Source: Halomonas halophila (GTDB taxonomy: Bacteria > Pseudomonadota > Gammaproteobacteria > Pseudomonadales > Halomonadaceae). From it: DNA of 16,671 nt. Both the position numbers and the translations under genes were made by a program. The notes beneath the pieces were generated by a model that had not been told where the DNA came from, did not search any database, and saw only the letters and a program-made list of their open reading frames with translations. The stretch covers positions 1-16,671 of the forward strand of contig DJIP01000181.1 of the NCBI GenBank assembly GCA_002433675.1, read 5' to 3'. Numbering within the stretch: position 1 is the stretch's first letter; the number at the start of each line of letters is the position of its first letter. Below are positions 6,292-13,930 of the stretch, in pieces.

Positions 6292-7866
6292 ATGTCCCTC
6301 GATGATCTTCAGCTCAATCTCCGCAACCTCACCTGTGACGACTACGCTCAGCTCAAGGGGCTGATGGACAAGGTCTACCACGACATCGGCGGAGCCTGGC
6401 CCAGGATCACCATCGACCGGCTGGTGGCGGAGTTTCCCGACGGCCAGATCGTCATCGAGGACGACGGCCGGGTCATCGGCGTGGCGCTTACCGCCCTGGT
6501 CGACTATGAGGAGTTCTCCAACCCGCACAAGTACGACGACCTGATCGGCAAGCGCGAGACCATCCAGAACGCCAAGGACGGCGATGCCATGTACGGCATC
6601 GACGTGCTGATCGACCCCGACTACCGCGGTTACCGCCTTGGCCGTCGCCTCTACGAGGCGCGCAAGGAGGTCTGTCGCCAGCTTAATCTCAAGGCCATCC
6701 TGGCCGGCGGGCGCATCCCCGAGTTTCACCGGGTGGCCGACAGCATGTCGGCGAGCGAGTATATCGACAAGGTCTCGCGCAAGGAGCTGCATGACCCGAT
6801 CCTGTCGTTCCAGTTGTCCAACGACTTCCAGGTCAAGCGCCTGCTGCGCAAGTACCTGCCCGAAGACGAGAAGTCCCAGGGCTACGCGACCCTGCTCGAG
6901 TGGAACAATATCCTGTTCGAGCCGGCCGAACGCATGCTCGAAAGCCGCCCGACCCAGGTTCGGGTCGGCGCGGTGCAGTGGCAGATGCGCGAGTTCGCCT
7001 CGGTGGAGGCGGTGCTGCAGCAGGTCGAGTACTTCGTCGATGCCTTGTCCGACTACCAGAGCGACTTTGCGGTCTTCCCGGAGCTTTTCAACGCGCCGCT
7101 GATGGGTCTTCAGGACCGCGCCGCCCAGCAGGACCAGATGGCGGCCATCCGCTTTCTGGCCGGCTTCACCGAGCGCTTCAAGACCGAAATGTCGCGCATG
7201 GCGGTGGCCTACAACATCAACATCATCGCCGGATCGATGATCGAGGAAGGTGACGACGGGCGCCTCTACAACGTGGCCTACCTGTGCCACCGCGATGGCT
7301 CCATCGAGCGCCAGGCCAAGCTGCATATCACTCCCCAGGAGCGCCGCGACTGGGTGATCGAGGGCGGCGAGTATCTGTGCGTGTTCCAGACCGACGCCGG
7401 ACGCATCGGCATCCTGATCTGCTATGACGTGGAATTCCCGGAGCTGGGCCGACTGCTCGCCGACCAGGACATGGACCTGCTGTTCGTGCCCTTCTGGACC
7501 GATACCAAGAACGGCTATCTGCGGGTTCGTCACTGCGCCCAGGCCCGGGCCATCGAGAACGAATGCTACGTGGTGCTGTGCGGGAGCGTCGGCAATGTGC
7601 CGTCCATCGAGAATCTGGACATCCAGTACGCCCAGTCCTCGGTGTTCTCGCCTTCCGATTTCGCCTTCCCCCACGACGCGGTGATGGCAGAGACCACCCC
7701 CAACACCGAGATGATCATGTTCTCGGACCTGGATCTGTCGCGATTGACCGTGGTGCGTGCCGAGGGCTCGGTGACCAACCTCAAGGACCGCCGCAAGGAC
7801 CTGTTCGACCTGCGCCTGCGCGACTGGTCGTGGAAGTCCGGCGCCAGGGACCAGGACGACAGCTAG
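6292..7866 (+). CDS. GNAT acetyltransferase-nitrilase (carbon-nitrogen hydrolase) fusion protein
   Basis: A 524-residue two-domain protein. Residues ~1-210 look like a GNAT acetyltransferase, with the acetyl-CoA loop YRGYRLGRRLY at 111-121. Residues ~225-510 form a carbon-nitrogen hydrolase domain with the full catalytic triad of the nitrilase superfamily: Glu264 (FPELF), Lys343 (QAKLHITP) and Cys377 (LICYDVEFPE). GNAT-nitrilase fusions of this layout are known in many bacteria, but the substrate is not established; amidase activity on a C-N bond is what the triad predicts. The start has an excellent ribosome binding site (GGAGGA, 8 bases upstream). The stop is 2 bases before the next gene's GTG, so it leads an operon with mtfA and the VTT gene. 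A long antisense frame over the gene is a GC-composition shadow. Confidence 0.93.
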   Translation: MSLDDLQLNLRNLTCDDYAQLKGLMDKVYHDIGGAWPRITIDRLVAEFPDGQIVIEDDGRVIGVALTALVDYEEFSNPHKYDDLIGKRETIQNAKDGDAMYGIDVLIDPDYRGYRLGRRLYEARKEVCRQLNLKAILAGGRIPEFHRVADSMSASEYIDKVSRKELHDPILSFQLSNDFQVKRLLRKYLPEDEKSQGYATLLEWNNILFEPAERMLESRPTQVRVGAVQWQMREFASVEAVLQQVEYFVDALSDYQSDFAVFPELFNAPLMGLQDRAAQQDQMAAIRFLAGFTERFKTEMSRMAVAYNINIIAGSMIEEGDDGRLYNVAYLCHRDGSIERQAKLHITPQERRDWVIEGGEYLCVFQTDAGRIGILICYDVEFPELGRLLADQDMDLLFVPFWTDTKNGYLRVRHCAQARAIENECYVVLCGSVGNVPSIENLDIQYAQSSVFSPSDFAFPHDAVMAETTPNTEMIMFSDLDLSRLTVVRAEGSVTNLKDRRKDLFDLRLRDWSWKSGARDQDDS

Positions 7867-7868
7867 AC

Positions 7869-8714
7869 GTGCTGGCACGACTCAAGCGCTGGCGGGCGGC
7901 CCGCTTCGATGCCCGCCACCCCTTTCCCGCCGACACCTGGGCAGGCGCGCGGGCGCGCCTGCCCTTGCTGGCCCGGGTGCCCGAGGCTTCGGCCCGGCGC
8001 CTGGGGCAGCGCGCCTGGCGATTTCTTCACGACAAGCGTCTGAGCCTGCATCCGGACCTGGACCCTGCGGCGCTGGACGGCGAGGAACGTCTGGCCCTGG
8101 CGGCCCAGGCCTGCCTGTTGACGCTCGGCTGGAGCGAGCACGAGCATCAGGAAGCCTTTGCCAATGTGCACGAGGTGCTGGTGTTGCCCGACGCCTTTCG
8201 TCGCCAGGTCGAAGAGATGGACGAGGCCGGGGTGATGCACGTCTACGAGGACGAGCGCGCTGGCGAGACCTTCTATCAGGGGCCGGTGGTGATCGCCTTT
8301 CCCGATCTTGTCGAGAGCGGTGGCCTGGACGGCTTCAACGTGGTCATCCATGAATTCGCCCATAAGCTCGATATGGGCAACTCCCAGGACGTCGATGGTT
8401 TTCCACCGCTACCGGTCGCCATCGCCTCCAGGGAGTGGCATCGCGAGTTCACGGCGGTCTGGCAGGACCTCCAAAAGCGCCTCGAAGCGGGCGACCCCAC
8501 GCCCATCGATGACTACGCCGCGAGCCATCCCGGCGAGTGCTTCGCGGTCTGCTGCGAGACCTTCTTCAGCGCGCCCGAGCGTCTGGTCGAGGCCTATCCG
8601 GGGCTCTACGATCTGCTCTGTCGCTACTTTCAGCAACAGCCCCTCGAATGGCCACTGACTGCCGACAACGACCATCCCGTACCCTCACCCGCCACACAGG
8701 AATACCCCCGATGA
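7869..8714 (+). CDS. mtfA: MtfA-type zinc metallopeptidase (Mlc titration factor A family)
   Basis: A 281-residue protein of the MtfA family (E. coli MtfA has 265). The zinc site is complete: His161-Glu162-x-x-His165 (VVIHEFAHKLDM) and the downstream ligand Glu230 in CFAVCCETFF. The N-terminal part with FLHDKRLSLHPDLD and the central VLVLPDAF segment also fit the family. In E. coli, MtfA binds the repressor Mlc, so influences glucose PTS expression, and has aminopeptidase activity in the cytosol; the role here is unknown. I chose GTG 7869, because it lies 2 bases after the preceding stop and the next in-frame ATG would remove a third of the protein. The last codons overlap the start of the VTT gene (ATGA at 8711-8714), which indicates translational coupling. 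Confidence 0.88.
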   Translation: MLARLKRWRAARFDARHPFPADTWAGARARLPLLARVPEASARRLGQRAWRFLHDKRLSLHPDLDPAALDGEERLALAAQACLLTLGWSEHEHQEAFANVHEVLVLPDAFRRQVEEMDEAGVMHVYEDERAGETFYQGPVVIAFPDLVESGGLDGFNVVIHEFAHKLDMGNSQDVDGFPPLPVAIASREWHREFTAVWQDLQKRLEAGDPTPIDDYAASHPGECFAVCCETFFSAPERLVEAYPGLYDLLCRYFQQQPLEWPLTADNDHPVPSPATQEYPR

Positions 8715-9397
8715 CGCGGCGCTGGCTACTGCCGACCCTCGCCATCACCGTGCTGGCTGCGCTGGGCCTGACCTGGCAGTGGCTTGCCATGCACGACCTG
8801 CTTACCGTCGAAACCCTGATGGACCTCACCCAGGGAGGCACGGCCTGGCGCGACAGCCCCTGGGCCATCGTCGTGGTGGCTGCGGTCTATGCGGGGTTGT
8901 CGCTTGTGATGTTTCCGCTGAGTCTGCTGGTGGCAGCGACCGGACTGGTATTTGGCCCCTGGTGGGGCTTCGGCTACGCCCTGATCGGCACCCTGGCGGC
9001 CTCCTGCCTGACCTGGTGGGTCGGTCGCAGGCTTGGCCGCGATGCGTTGTTGCGCTACGGGGGAAAACGCTTGAACGGCCTGTCACGCTACCTGTCGGGG
9101 CGCGGCATTCGCACGATGACATTGGTCAACCTGCTGCCGCTGGCGCCCTTCACCCTGACCAACATGATGGCCGGCGCCTTCCATCTGCGCTTTCGCGACT
9201 ATCTGATCGGTTCCACCCTGGGCATCGCCCCGGGACTGGCCGCGGTCACCCTGCTCGGTAGCCAGTTAGGCGAGTTGATCACCGCCGACAGCCGCAGTGA
9301 GATTCTCTATGCACTGGGTGGCCTGGCGCTGGGCGTCGCCCTGCTGATCGGGCTCAAGCGATGGGTGGTTCATGCAAAAACACGAAATTCCGAGTAA
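8711..9397 (+). CDS. VTT-domain (TVP38/TMEM64, DedA-like) inner membrane protein
   Basis: A 228-residue membrane protein. It has an N-terminal membrane segment, then the VTT domain (residues ~50-190) with FPLSLLVAATGLVFGPWWG, a glycine-rich re-entrant stretch, and NLLPLAPFTLTNMMAGAF, the conserved P-x-x-P-F segment. The Arg that usually precedes this segment is Asn here. A last membrane helix, GGLALGVALLIGLKRW, ends the protein. Relatives act in lipid scrambling or membrane maintenance, but no specific function can be assigned. The gene overlaps mtfA by four bases and is the third gene of the operon. Its final 16 conserved codons recur, diverged, at 12566-12613, so the present C-terminus (VVHAKTRNSE) may have been brought in with the inserted DNA that follows. 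Confidence 0.9.
   Translation: MTRRWLLPTLAITVLAALGLTWQWLAMHDLLTVETLMDLTQGGTAWRDSPWAIVVVAAVYAGLSLVMFPLSLLVAATGLVFGPWWGFGYALIGTLAASCLTWWVGRRLGRDALLRYGGKRLNGLSRYLSGRGIRTMTLVNLLPLAPFTLTNMMAGAFHLRFRDYLIGSTLGIAPGLAAVTLLGSQLGELITADSRSEILYALGGLALGVALLIGLKRWVVHAKTRNSE
9317..9364 (+). repeat. Left copy of the VTT 3'-end direct repeat bounding the insertion
   Basis: These 48 bases match 12566-12613 at 44 positions in the same orientation. Both encode GGLALGVALL[I/V]GLKRW. Similarity stops abruptly on both sides. The distance between copies is 3249 bases. Confidence 0.85.
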
Positions 9398-9487
9398 TAC
9401 GTTGCTCGTACCATTGGTTGGCATACGCGGAAAACAGCATGAACGTTCCGCCACTTTGCTGGCTGGCCTGGCATTCCCGCTGCCAAG

Positions 9488-9516
9488 GCCGGCGTCATGC
9501 TAACGCATGCGCCGGC
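9488..9516. terminator. Long hairpin between convergent genes, likely bidirectional terminator
   Basis: GCCGGCG (9488-9494), one bulged T, CATGC (9496-9500), loop TAAC, GCATG (9505-9509), CGCCGGC (9510-9516). This makes a 12-bp stem in the gap between the VTT gene and the convergent VWA gene. There is no long T tract on either strand, so termination strength is uncertain; it could also be a REP-like palindrome. Confidence 0.55.
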
Positions 9517-9536
9517 TTCCACGAAGATCTTCCCTC

Positions 9537-11690
9537 CTATTCCACAACGATACTTTCCATTGCGGTCAAGGCTGTATTCGGCAAGAGTAATGGCGGCACG
9601 ACATCGCCGAGGCCTTCCCTGGCATCGCTATCGGCCTGGACAAGCCCACTCCGTCCTTGCTCTCCCTTCTCATCGGTAAAGACGATCGAATCTTCTGCCA
9701 CTTCCAGCAATTCCTCATGCCGCAAGGATATGGCTGCGTCGCTTGTATCTTCCCCCACGACGCGAGCCTGTGTCACCGACTTGCTTTCCTGCTCGCCCTG
9801 ACTGATTTGTTCAAGGTCGTCCACGGCGGACTCCAGCATAAAGCCAGAGCGCAAGGCGTCACCACTGCCAGCCTCTTTACCGCCGCTATCTCCGGCCAGA
9901 AGCTCACCAAGGGCTCCCTGCGCAAGTCGCTCGATCACCTGCTCGGAGGTATCGGCTTGCTCAATTTCACCGGCAGGCGCAAAATCGTCGCGAAACTTGT
10001 AGTTGACAAGTTGGATATTATCAACACCCATAATGCTAGTCTTCCCACCACCGTTTTCCAACCCCAGTGCTAACCGATAGTCGCCATCGCCATAGTAACC
10101 GGCATCTACTTCGGTCCATCGCCAATTCACCGCCAAATCTCCGGATCTGATCACTTCCCAACCACCTTCAACCATTTTTTCCACAAACCAGAAAGCCCTA
10201 TCACCCGGATGGTCAAAAATCGATGTCCCATATTGAAATTTCAGAATCGGCAGTACATTCTCTTCCACATCCCATGTCACTTTAAAGACAGGACTCCTGA
10301 CCACGGCAGCCACCCCGTTGTCAGTCCAATCGTACATCCTCATAAACCGGTGCTGACCGGAAGCTATCAGGTTGAAACTTCCATCATTATGTACATTTGT
10401 CCAGGCACCAACATGCCATGCATTTCCGACATCAAAGTTTCCTAAGCGGGTATACCACCCTCCCGATGAAGACAAGGAATGCAAATCCGCTCCGTCAATG
10501 ACTGAAAGTTCCCCTTCCACGACTTCAAGAAAATCAGAAGCTGAGTGTTTAAGAAGTCTCTTCTCTATACGAATATTATCTATATCGAAATAGCTATTAC
10601 CACTATCGCCATTTTCCACCTCAATCGCCAGGCGATAGGTTCCTTCCTGATAAAATCCAGTATCGACCGTTGTCCAGCGTTGCTGGGGCAACTCCCTGAC
10701 TACCTTGAGTGTTTCCCAGTGGTCACCTTCCAGACGCTGGACAGACCAGGAAAATCCATCGCCATCGTAGGTTGAAGCGCCAGCCCCATACTCGAACATT
10801 AATGAAGACATGACATCAGGATCGTCATAGCCTTTTATGAAAAATTCCTTGCTGAAGATCCGGGCAGGCAGACCATCCGCCGTAAAATCCCTGAGGCGTA
10901 GGAACTGGCGTGACCCACCGGAAACAACAAACCTGAGCGAACCACTACCCGGATTCTCGTAGGTCCAATGGTGAGAAAGTGTTTCATAGCCTCCCTGAAA
11001 TCTGGCCAAATACTGGTTTTCCAGCAGATCCCCGGCAAACGGTTTGGGAAGCTTTGCACCTCCACCAGTATTGTCAAAAAAGCTCAGCATATAGCTATCA
11101 ACATCACCGACACCCACCAACTCTACCTCACTGACGGAGGAAAGCTTCTGGAAGGCCTCGATGGTTTCATTAAATGCCACTTCGGTCACCTGAGTCCCGC
11201 TTCCGGCAATTTTCTTATTGTAGATAAACTGTGTGGGACCTCCGTCCACCACCATTACCGTGATATTTTTATAGTCCTCATATGCTGGAATCCTCGCGCG
11301 TGAACCAAGCCATGAAGAGGCCGTATTGTAGGATGCCTCGTAATTCGCGCCGTTGACGTAGTTTCCCAACTTGAAGAAGCCGTAGCCGTCTTCGATTTGA
11401 TGAACCACGCTTTTCTGCATCCGTTCAATATCTATCTTTCCGGATGACAAATCTATCGCCTGTTCAAATTCGATATGAGAGCCAAACCCCACCACTGCGA
11501 GATTTACCTTCCCCTGATACATCGACATGGACTCGATCAACTTTGTTACCGACTGAGCAACAACATCTTTAAGTGCATCAACTTCTTCTCTTACCGAACC
11601 TTGACGTATGCTATATGACTTCTCAAATAGAAGAACAACATTGTATCCCGATGGCCTATCCACAAAACCTACATTATTTACATTATTCAT
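9537..11690 (-). CDS. VWA-like protein with two tandem beta-rich domains and an acidic tail, function unknown
   Basis: A 717-residue protein. Residues ~15-220 resemble a von Willebrand A domain: VVLLFEKSYS at 18-27 stands where DxSxS is expected (Asp replaced by Glu23; Ser25 and Ser27 kept), GANYEAS at 114-120 matches the usual GTNYEAA loop with Thr replaced by Ala115, and VMVVDGG (Asp149) matches the second Asp. The metal site is thus degenerate. Two related ~150-residue domains follow (about 228-378 and 412-565), each ending in a [FY]Y-x-x-G-x-YRLA-x-x-x-ENG and DNI block, like jelly-roll/MAM-type sandwiches. Residues 566-717 are Glu/Asp/Ser-rich. There is no signal peptide, Cys is absent, and no RTX repeats are seen, though VWA domains of this type occur in type I-secreted adhesins. 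The start is supported by AGGAGG 8 bases upstream. The gene is AT-richer than its neighbours, especially 9980-11690, suggesting transfer. It may be an adhesin-like protein, possibly a truncated one. Confidence 0.75.
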   Translation of the reverse strand: MNNVNNVGFVDRPSGYNVVLLFEKSYSIRQGSVREEVDALKDVVAQSVTKLIESMSMYQGKVNLAVVGFGSHIEFEQAIDLSSGKIDIERMQKSVVHQIEDGYGFFKLGNYVNGANYEASYNTASSWLGSRARIPAYEDYKNITVMVVDGGPTQFIYNKKIAGSGTQVTEVAFNETIEAFQKLSSVSEVELVGVGDVDSYMLSFFDNTGGGAKLPKPFAGDLLENQYLARFQGGYETLSHHWTYENPGSGSLRFVVSGGSRQFLRLRDFTADGLPARIFSKEFFIKGYDDPDVMSSLMFEYGAGASTYDGDGFSWSVQRLEGDHWETLKVVRELPQQRWTTVDTGFYQEGTYRLAIEVENGDSGNSYFDIDNIRIEKRLLKHSASDFLEVVEGELSVIDGADLHSLSSSGGWYTRLGNFDVGNAWHVGAWTNVHNDGSFNLIASGQHRFMRMYDWTDNGVAAVVRSPVFKVTWDVEENVLPILKFQYGTSIFDHPGDRAFWFVEKMVEGGWEVIRSGDLAVNWRWTEVDAGYYGDGDYRLALGLENGGGKTSIMGVDNIQLVNYKFRDDFAPAGEIEQADTSEQVIERLAQGALGELLAGDSGGKEAGSGDALRSGFMLESAVDDLEQISQGEQESKSVTQARVVGEDTSDAAISLRHEELLEVAEDSIVFTDEKGEQGRSGLVQADSDAREGLGDVVPPLLLPNTALTAMESIVVE

Positions 11691-12565
11691 ACTGCCCGCC
11701 TCCTGTTGTTATAAATTCCCTTTCGTTACCTTAAATTGACACCATTGCTCAGGACTCTTTTCCATTTTACTTCACATCTTTTCCCACATACTCAGGAATC
11801 TTCTGAAAAAAACCAAACCAGCAGAGGAATGTCGAACTCTTGTGTAAGCCCTGCTGTTGTTAAACCAACTCGAGACAACGTTATTTAACGCCGTCAGCAA
11901 AAGGCTGCGAACAGGCGATATTAGGTGCCCGCAGAGGAGACACGAGGGGAGCGTATCCTGTTGGCCACGACCTTCATCATCAAAAGCGAATACGCCGTGA
12001 TCGCGCCCCTCTCCTGGTCGTTGCAGCCGCAGTCTGAGGCCTGCCTCCTTGCGCGAACGTTGCGCCAAGGCATACAAGGCTTGATATCCAGGGCCGCAGA
12101 GGCGGCGCTTGCCGCCTACCTGTTACCTAGGCAGACAGGTCGAGGAAGGCGATCTGAAGGCAATGTTGCGCAACGCCTGGTTACCGGAGCCTACCGAGCC
12201 AACCAGCATCAGAAGGGTTCCATCAAGCTACTCAAGGTGCAGGACCAGAGTGATGGCAAGGCCAGCTTCAACGCTACCCTTGTCGCCGCCCTGCTTGAAA
12301 CAGTCTGCAGCGTCGACAAATTGATCCCCTGGGTTTATGTCCGCCTGTCAGGAGACCCGGTCAGCTCTGCTGAGCGACCATACGGAAGGCCTAACGACCA
12401 ACACGCTCTTTCGCTTGGAGATTCCGTGACGTTATGAGAACCAGAGGAGGTATCAGCGGAGTTTGACGGACCGCTGCCATGCACTCATGCACCGATGGCA
12501 TCTGCGGCAATGTGTGCCTGGATGATCGTCTCTCTACGTTGGTGCCCGTCGGCGTCACGGCGCGT
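11691..12565. other. Gene-poor stretch inside the insertion
   Basis: About 875 bases between the VWA start and the displaced VTT tail. The first ~200 bases are AT-rich and must contain the VWA promoter (minus strand), but I see no convincing -35/-10 pair. The remainder is GC-rich. An open frame of 170 codons exists at 11925-12437 (plus), but it has no ribosome binding site, domain or family resemblance, so I do not call it. I looked for transposase, integrase and tRNA remnants by eye and found none. Confidence 0.5.
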
Positions 12566-12643
12566 GGTGGCCTGGCGCTGGGTGTCGCCCTGCTGGTTGG
12601 GCTCAAGCGCTGGGCCAACGGGAGAAAGGCAGGTCGGGGATAA
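12566..12643 (+). pseudogene. Displaced alternative 3' end of the VTT gene
   Basis: The frame reads GGLALGVALLVGLKRW, then ANGRKAGRG and a TAA stop at 12641-12643. Its first 16 codons match the VTT gene at 9317-9364 with four base differences: two synonymous changes (GGC/GGT, CGA/CGC) and one Ile-to-Val codon (ATC/GTT). There is no start codon and upstream similarity ends at once. It lies 45 bases before the end of the convergent GGDEF gene, where the VTT gene most likely ended before the insertion. Confidence 0.8.
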
Positions 12644-12688
12644 CCCGGACAGGTGGAGGGAAGGTCGACAACCATTACGGCTGGCCTA

Positions 12689-13777
12689 CTACGTCACATG
12701 CACAAATTCGACCCGGTTGCGCCCATTGGTCTTGGCCTTGTACATCGCTTGATCGGCCTGGTTGACCAGGCTGTCGAGGTCGGTGCCATCACCGTCGATC
12801 AACAACGCACCGATGCTGGCGGTGACCCGGATCACGCTGTCGGCGACGGGTATCTCCAACTCTGACAGGGCAAGGTTGAAACGCTCGAGGGCGGACATCA
12901 AGGCGGGCTTGTCGACATCCGCCATGACCACGCAGAACTCCTCTCCCCCCATGCGGGCGATGAGGTCCGACTTGCGAAAGCTTGCGTCAAGCGCCTTGGC
13001 CACGGCGATCAGCACCCTGTCCCCGGCTTCATGGCCGTAGCTGTCGTTGATCGACTTGAAGTGATCGAGATCGACCAGGGCGACGCCCAGCGCCCCCTTG
13101 CCGCGCTGCCAGCGCTTGGCCAGAGTGGCAAAACGGGTAGCAAAGGCGCGACGATTGCACACCCCGGTCAGGGGGTCGGTCTCGGACAGCAGCTCCATCT
13201 CTTCGATCTGATGATGGATGCGTATGCTGGCGGCGACCCAGTGGGCCATGGCCTGTAGACGCTCACGATCTTCATCGGTGAAGGCATTCGGGCTTTCGTG
13301 GGCGATGTTCATGGTGCCCAGGCAGCGACTGCCGCTGATCATCGGGACATCGAGACAGCACCCCAGCCCCTTGGCACTGAGCATCTGGCAGTCAAGATCG
13401 GGACTGCCGTCGAAACGCTCGGCGTACTCCGCCTGGCGAGTACGATAGACACGTCCGACCATGGTGCCGTAGATCGGAACCGGCTGATCCATCGGGATGG
13501 CGTTGTTACCTTCCATGGCGATCAGGCTCAGCTCGGTCTCGGACCGCGCCAGAGTGATGGAAGCGCGGTTGGCGCCAAACACCGTGCTGGACCAGCGTGC
13601 CACCGTATCGAGCACGTCCTGGAGCGATTCGGACGCAGACAGCTCATGCACGAAGGGAACCGGTAGCTCGATGGTCAGATCCGAGCGCAGGGACACGGCG
13701 TTGTCATCACGCTCGGTCGCCAATGATTGTTTGCTGTCCTGACCTGTCTGTTCCACCGTCTTACCCTCACCGAGCAC
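12689..13777 (-). CDS. GAF-GGDEF diguanylate cyclase
   Basis: A 362-residue cytoplasmic protein. Residues ~50-200 resemble a GAF sensor domain (LQDVLDTVARWSSTVFGANRASI, then CLDVPMISGSRCLGTMNIAH). A GGDEF domain follows from ~205, with DPLTGVCNRRAF, the active-site motif GGEEF at 277-281 (RMGGEEF) and ALVDLDHFKSINDSYGHEAGD. Because the motif is intact, the enzyme should make cyclic di-GMP from two GTP. Arg268-x-x-Asp271, five residues before the motif, forms a complete inhibitory I-site, so product feedback is likely. There is no EAL domain, membrane segment or signal peptide. The start is GTG 13777; a later start would still leave both domains. The gene is monocistronic or weakly coupled to the upstream glycosyltransferase gene (153-base gap). 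The GAF ligand is not known. Confidence 0.93.
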   Translation of the reverse strand: MLGEGKTVEQTGQDSKQSLATERDDNAVSLRSDLTIELPVPFVHELSASESLQDVLDTVARWSSTVFGANRASITLARSETELSLIAMEGNNAIPMDQPVPIYGTMVGRVYRTRQAEYAERFDGSPDLDCQMLSAKGLGCCLDVPMISGSRCLGTMNIAHESPNAFTDEDRERLQAMAHWVAASIRIHHQIEEMELLSETDPLTGVCNRRAFATRFATLAKRWQRGKGALGVALVDLDHFKSINDSYGHEAGDRVLIAVAKALDASFRKSDLIARMGGEEFCVVMADVDKPALMSALERFNLALSELEIPVADSVIRVTASIGALLIDGDGTDLDSLVNQADQAMYKAKTNGRNRVEFVHVT

Positions 13778-13870
13778 TGGTCGCGCTATCCAACCGAAGA
13801 AACGAAGCCTTGAGAGATTCTATCTTGCTCCCCTGGTGAAACACGAACCACATGAGCATAAAATGAATTA

Positions 13871-13897
13871 ACGCACTTTTCGGCATATTTTGTGCGT
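13871..13897. promoter_or_regulatory. Inverted repeat in the gap between glycosyltransferase and GGDEF genes
   Basis: ACGCAC (13871-13876) and GTGCGT (13892-13897) form a perfect 6-bp inverted repeat around a 15-base AT-rich centre. It lies after the glycosyltransferase stop and about 95 bases upstream of the GGDEF start. It may be an operator or a weak hairpin; there is no T tract on the minus strand. Confidence 0.3.
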
Positions 13898-13930
13898 CTA
13901 AGCTTAGTAGCTCTATCTCTCCAAGCGGCC

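Larger units (their letters stand above)
9365..12565. mobile_element. Probable inserted segment (genomic islet) in the 3' end of the VTT gene
   Basis: The segment lies between two diverged copies of the VTT gene's 3' end. It contains one gene that is AT-richer than its surroundings (VWA protein) and about 0.9 kb without recognisable genes. No integrase, transposase or terminal inverted repeat is visible, so the mechanism is unknown; it may be the decayed remnant of an integrative element or the product of homologous recombination with a relative carrying extra DNA. Borders are inferred from where the two tail copies stop matching. Confidence 0.55.

Noticed and set aside
6262..7878. A 538-codon minus-strand frame opposite the GNAT-nitrilase gene
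   Set aside because: An antisense shadow caused by high GC at third codon positions; the plus-strand gene has an intact catalytic triad and a strong ribosome binding site.
11772..12077. A 101-codon minus-strand frame upstream of the VWA gene
   Set aside because: Arg-rich, without domain or ribosome binding site, and it crosses from GC-rich into AT-rich DNA.
11925..12437. A 170-codon plus-strand open frame in the insertion
   Set aside because: No ribosome binding site, no recognisable domain, and a composition typical of chance frames in GC-rich DNA. It could be a decayed gene, but I cannot support it.
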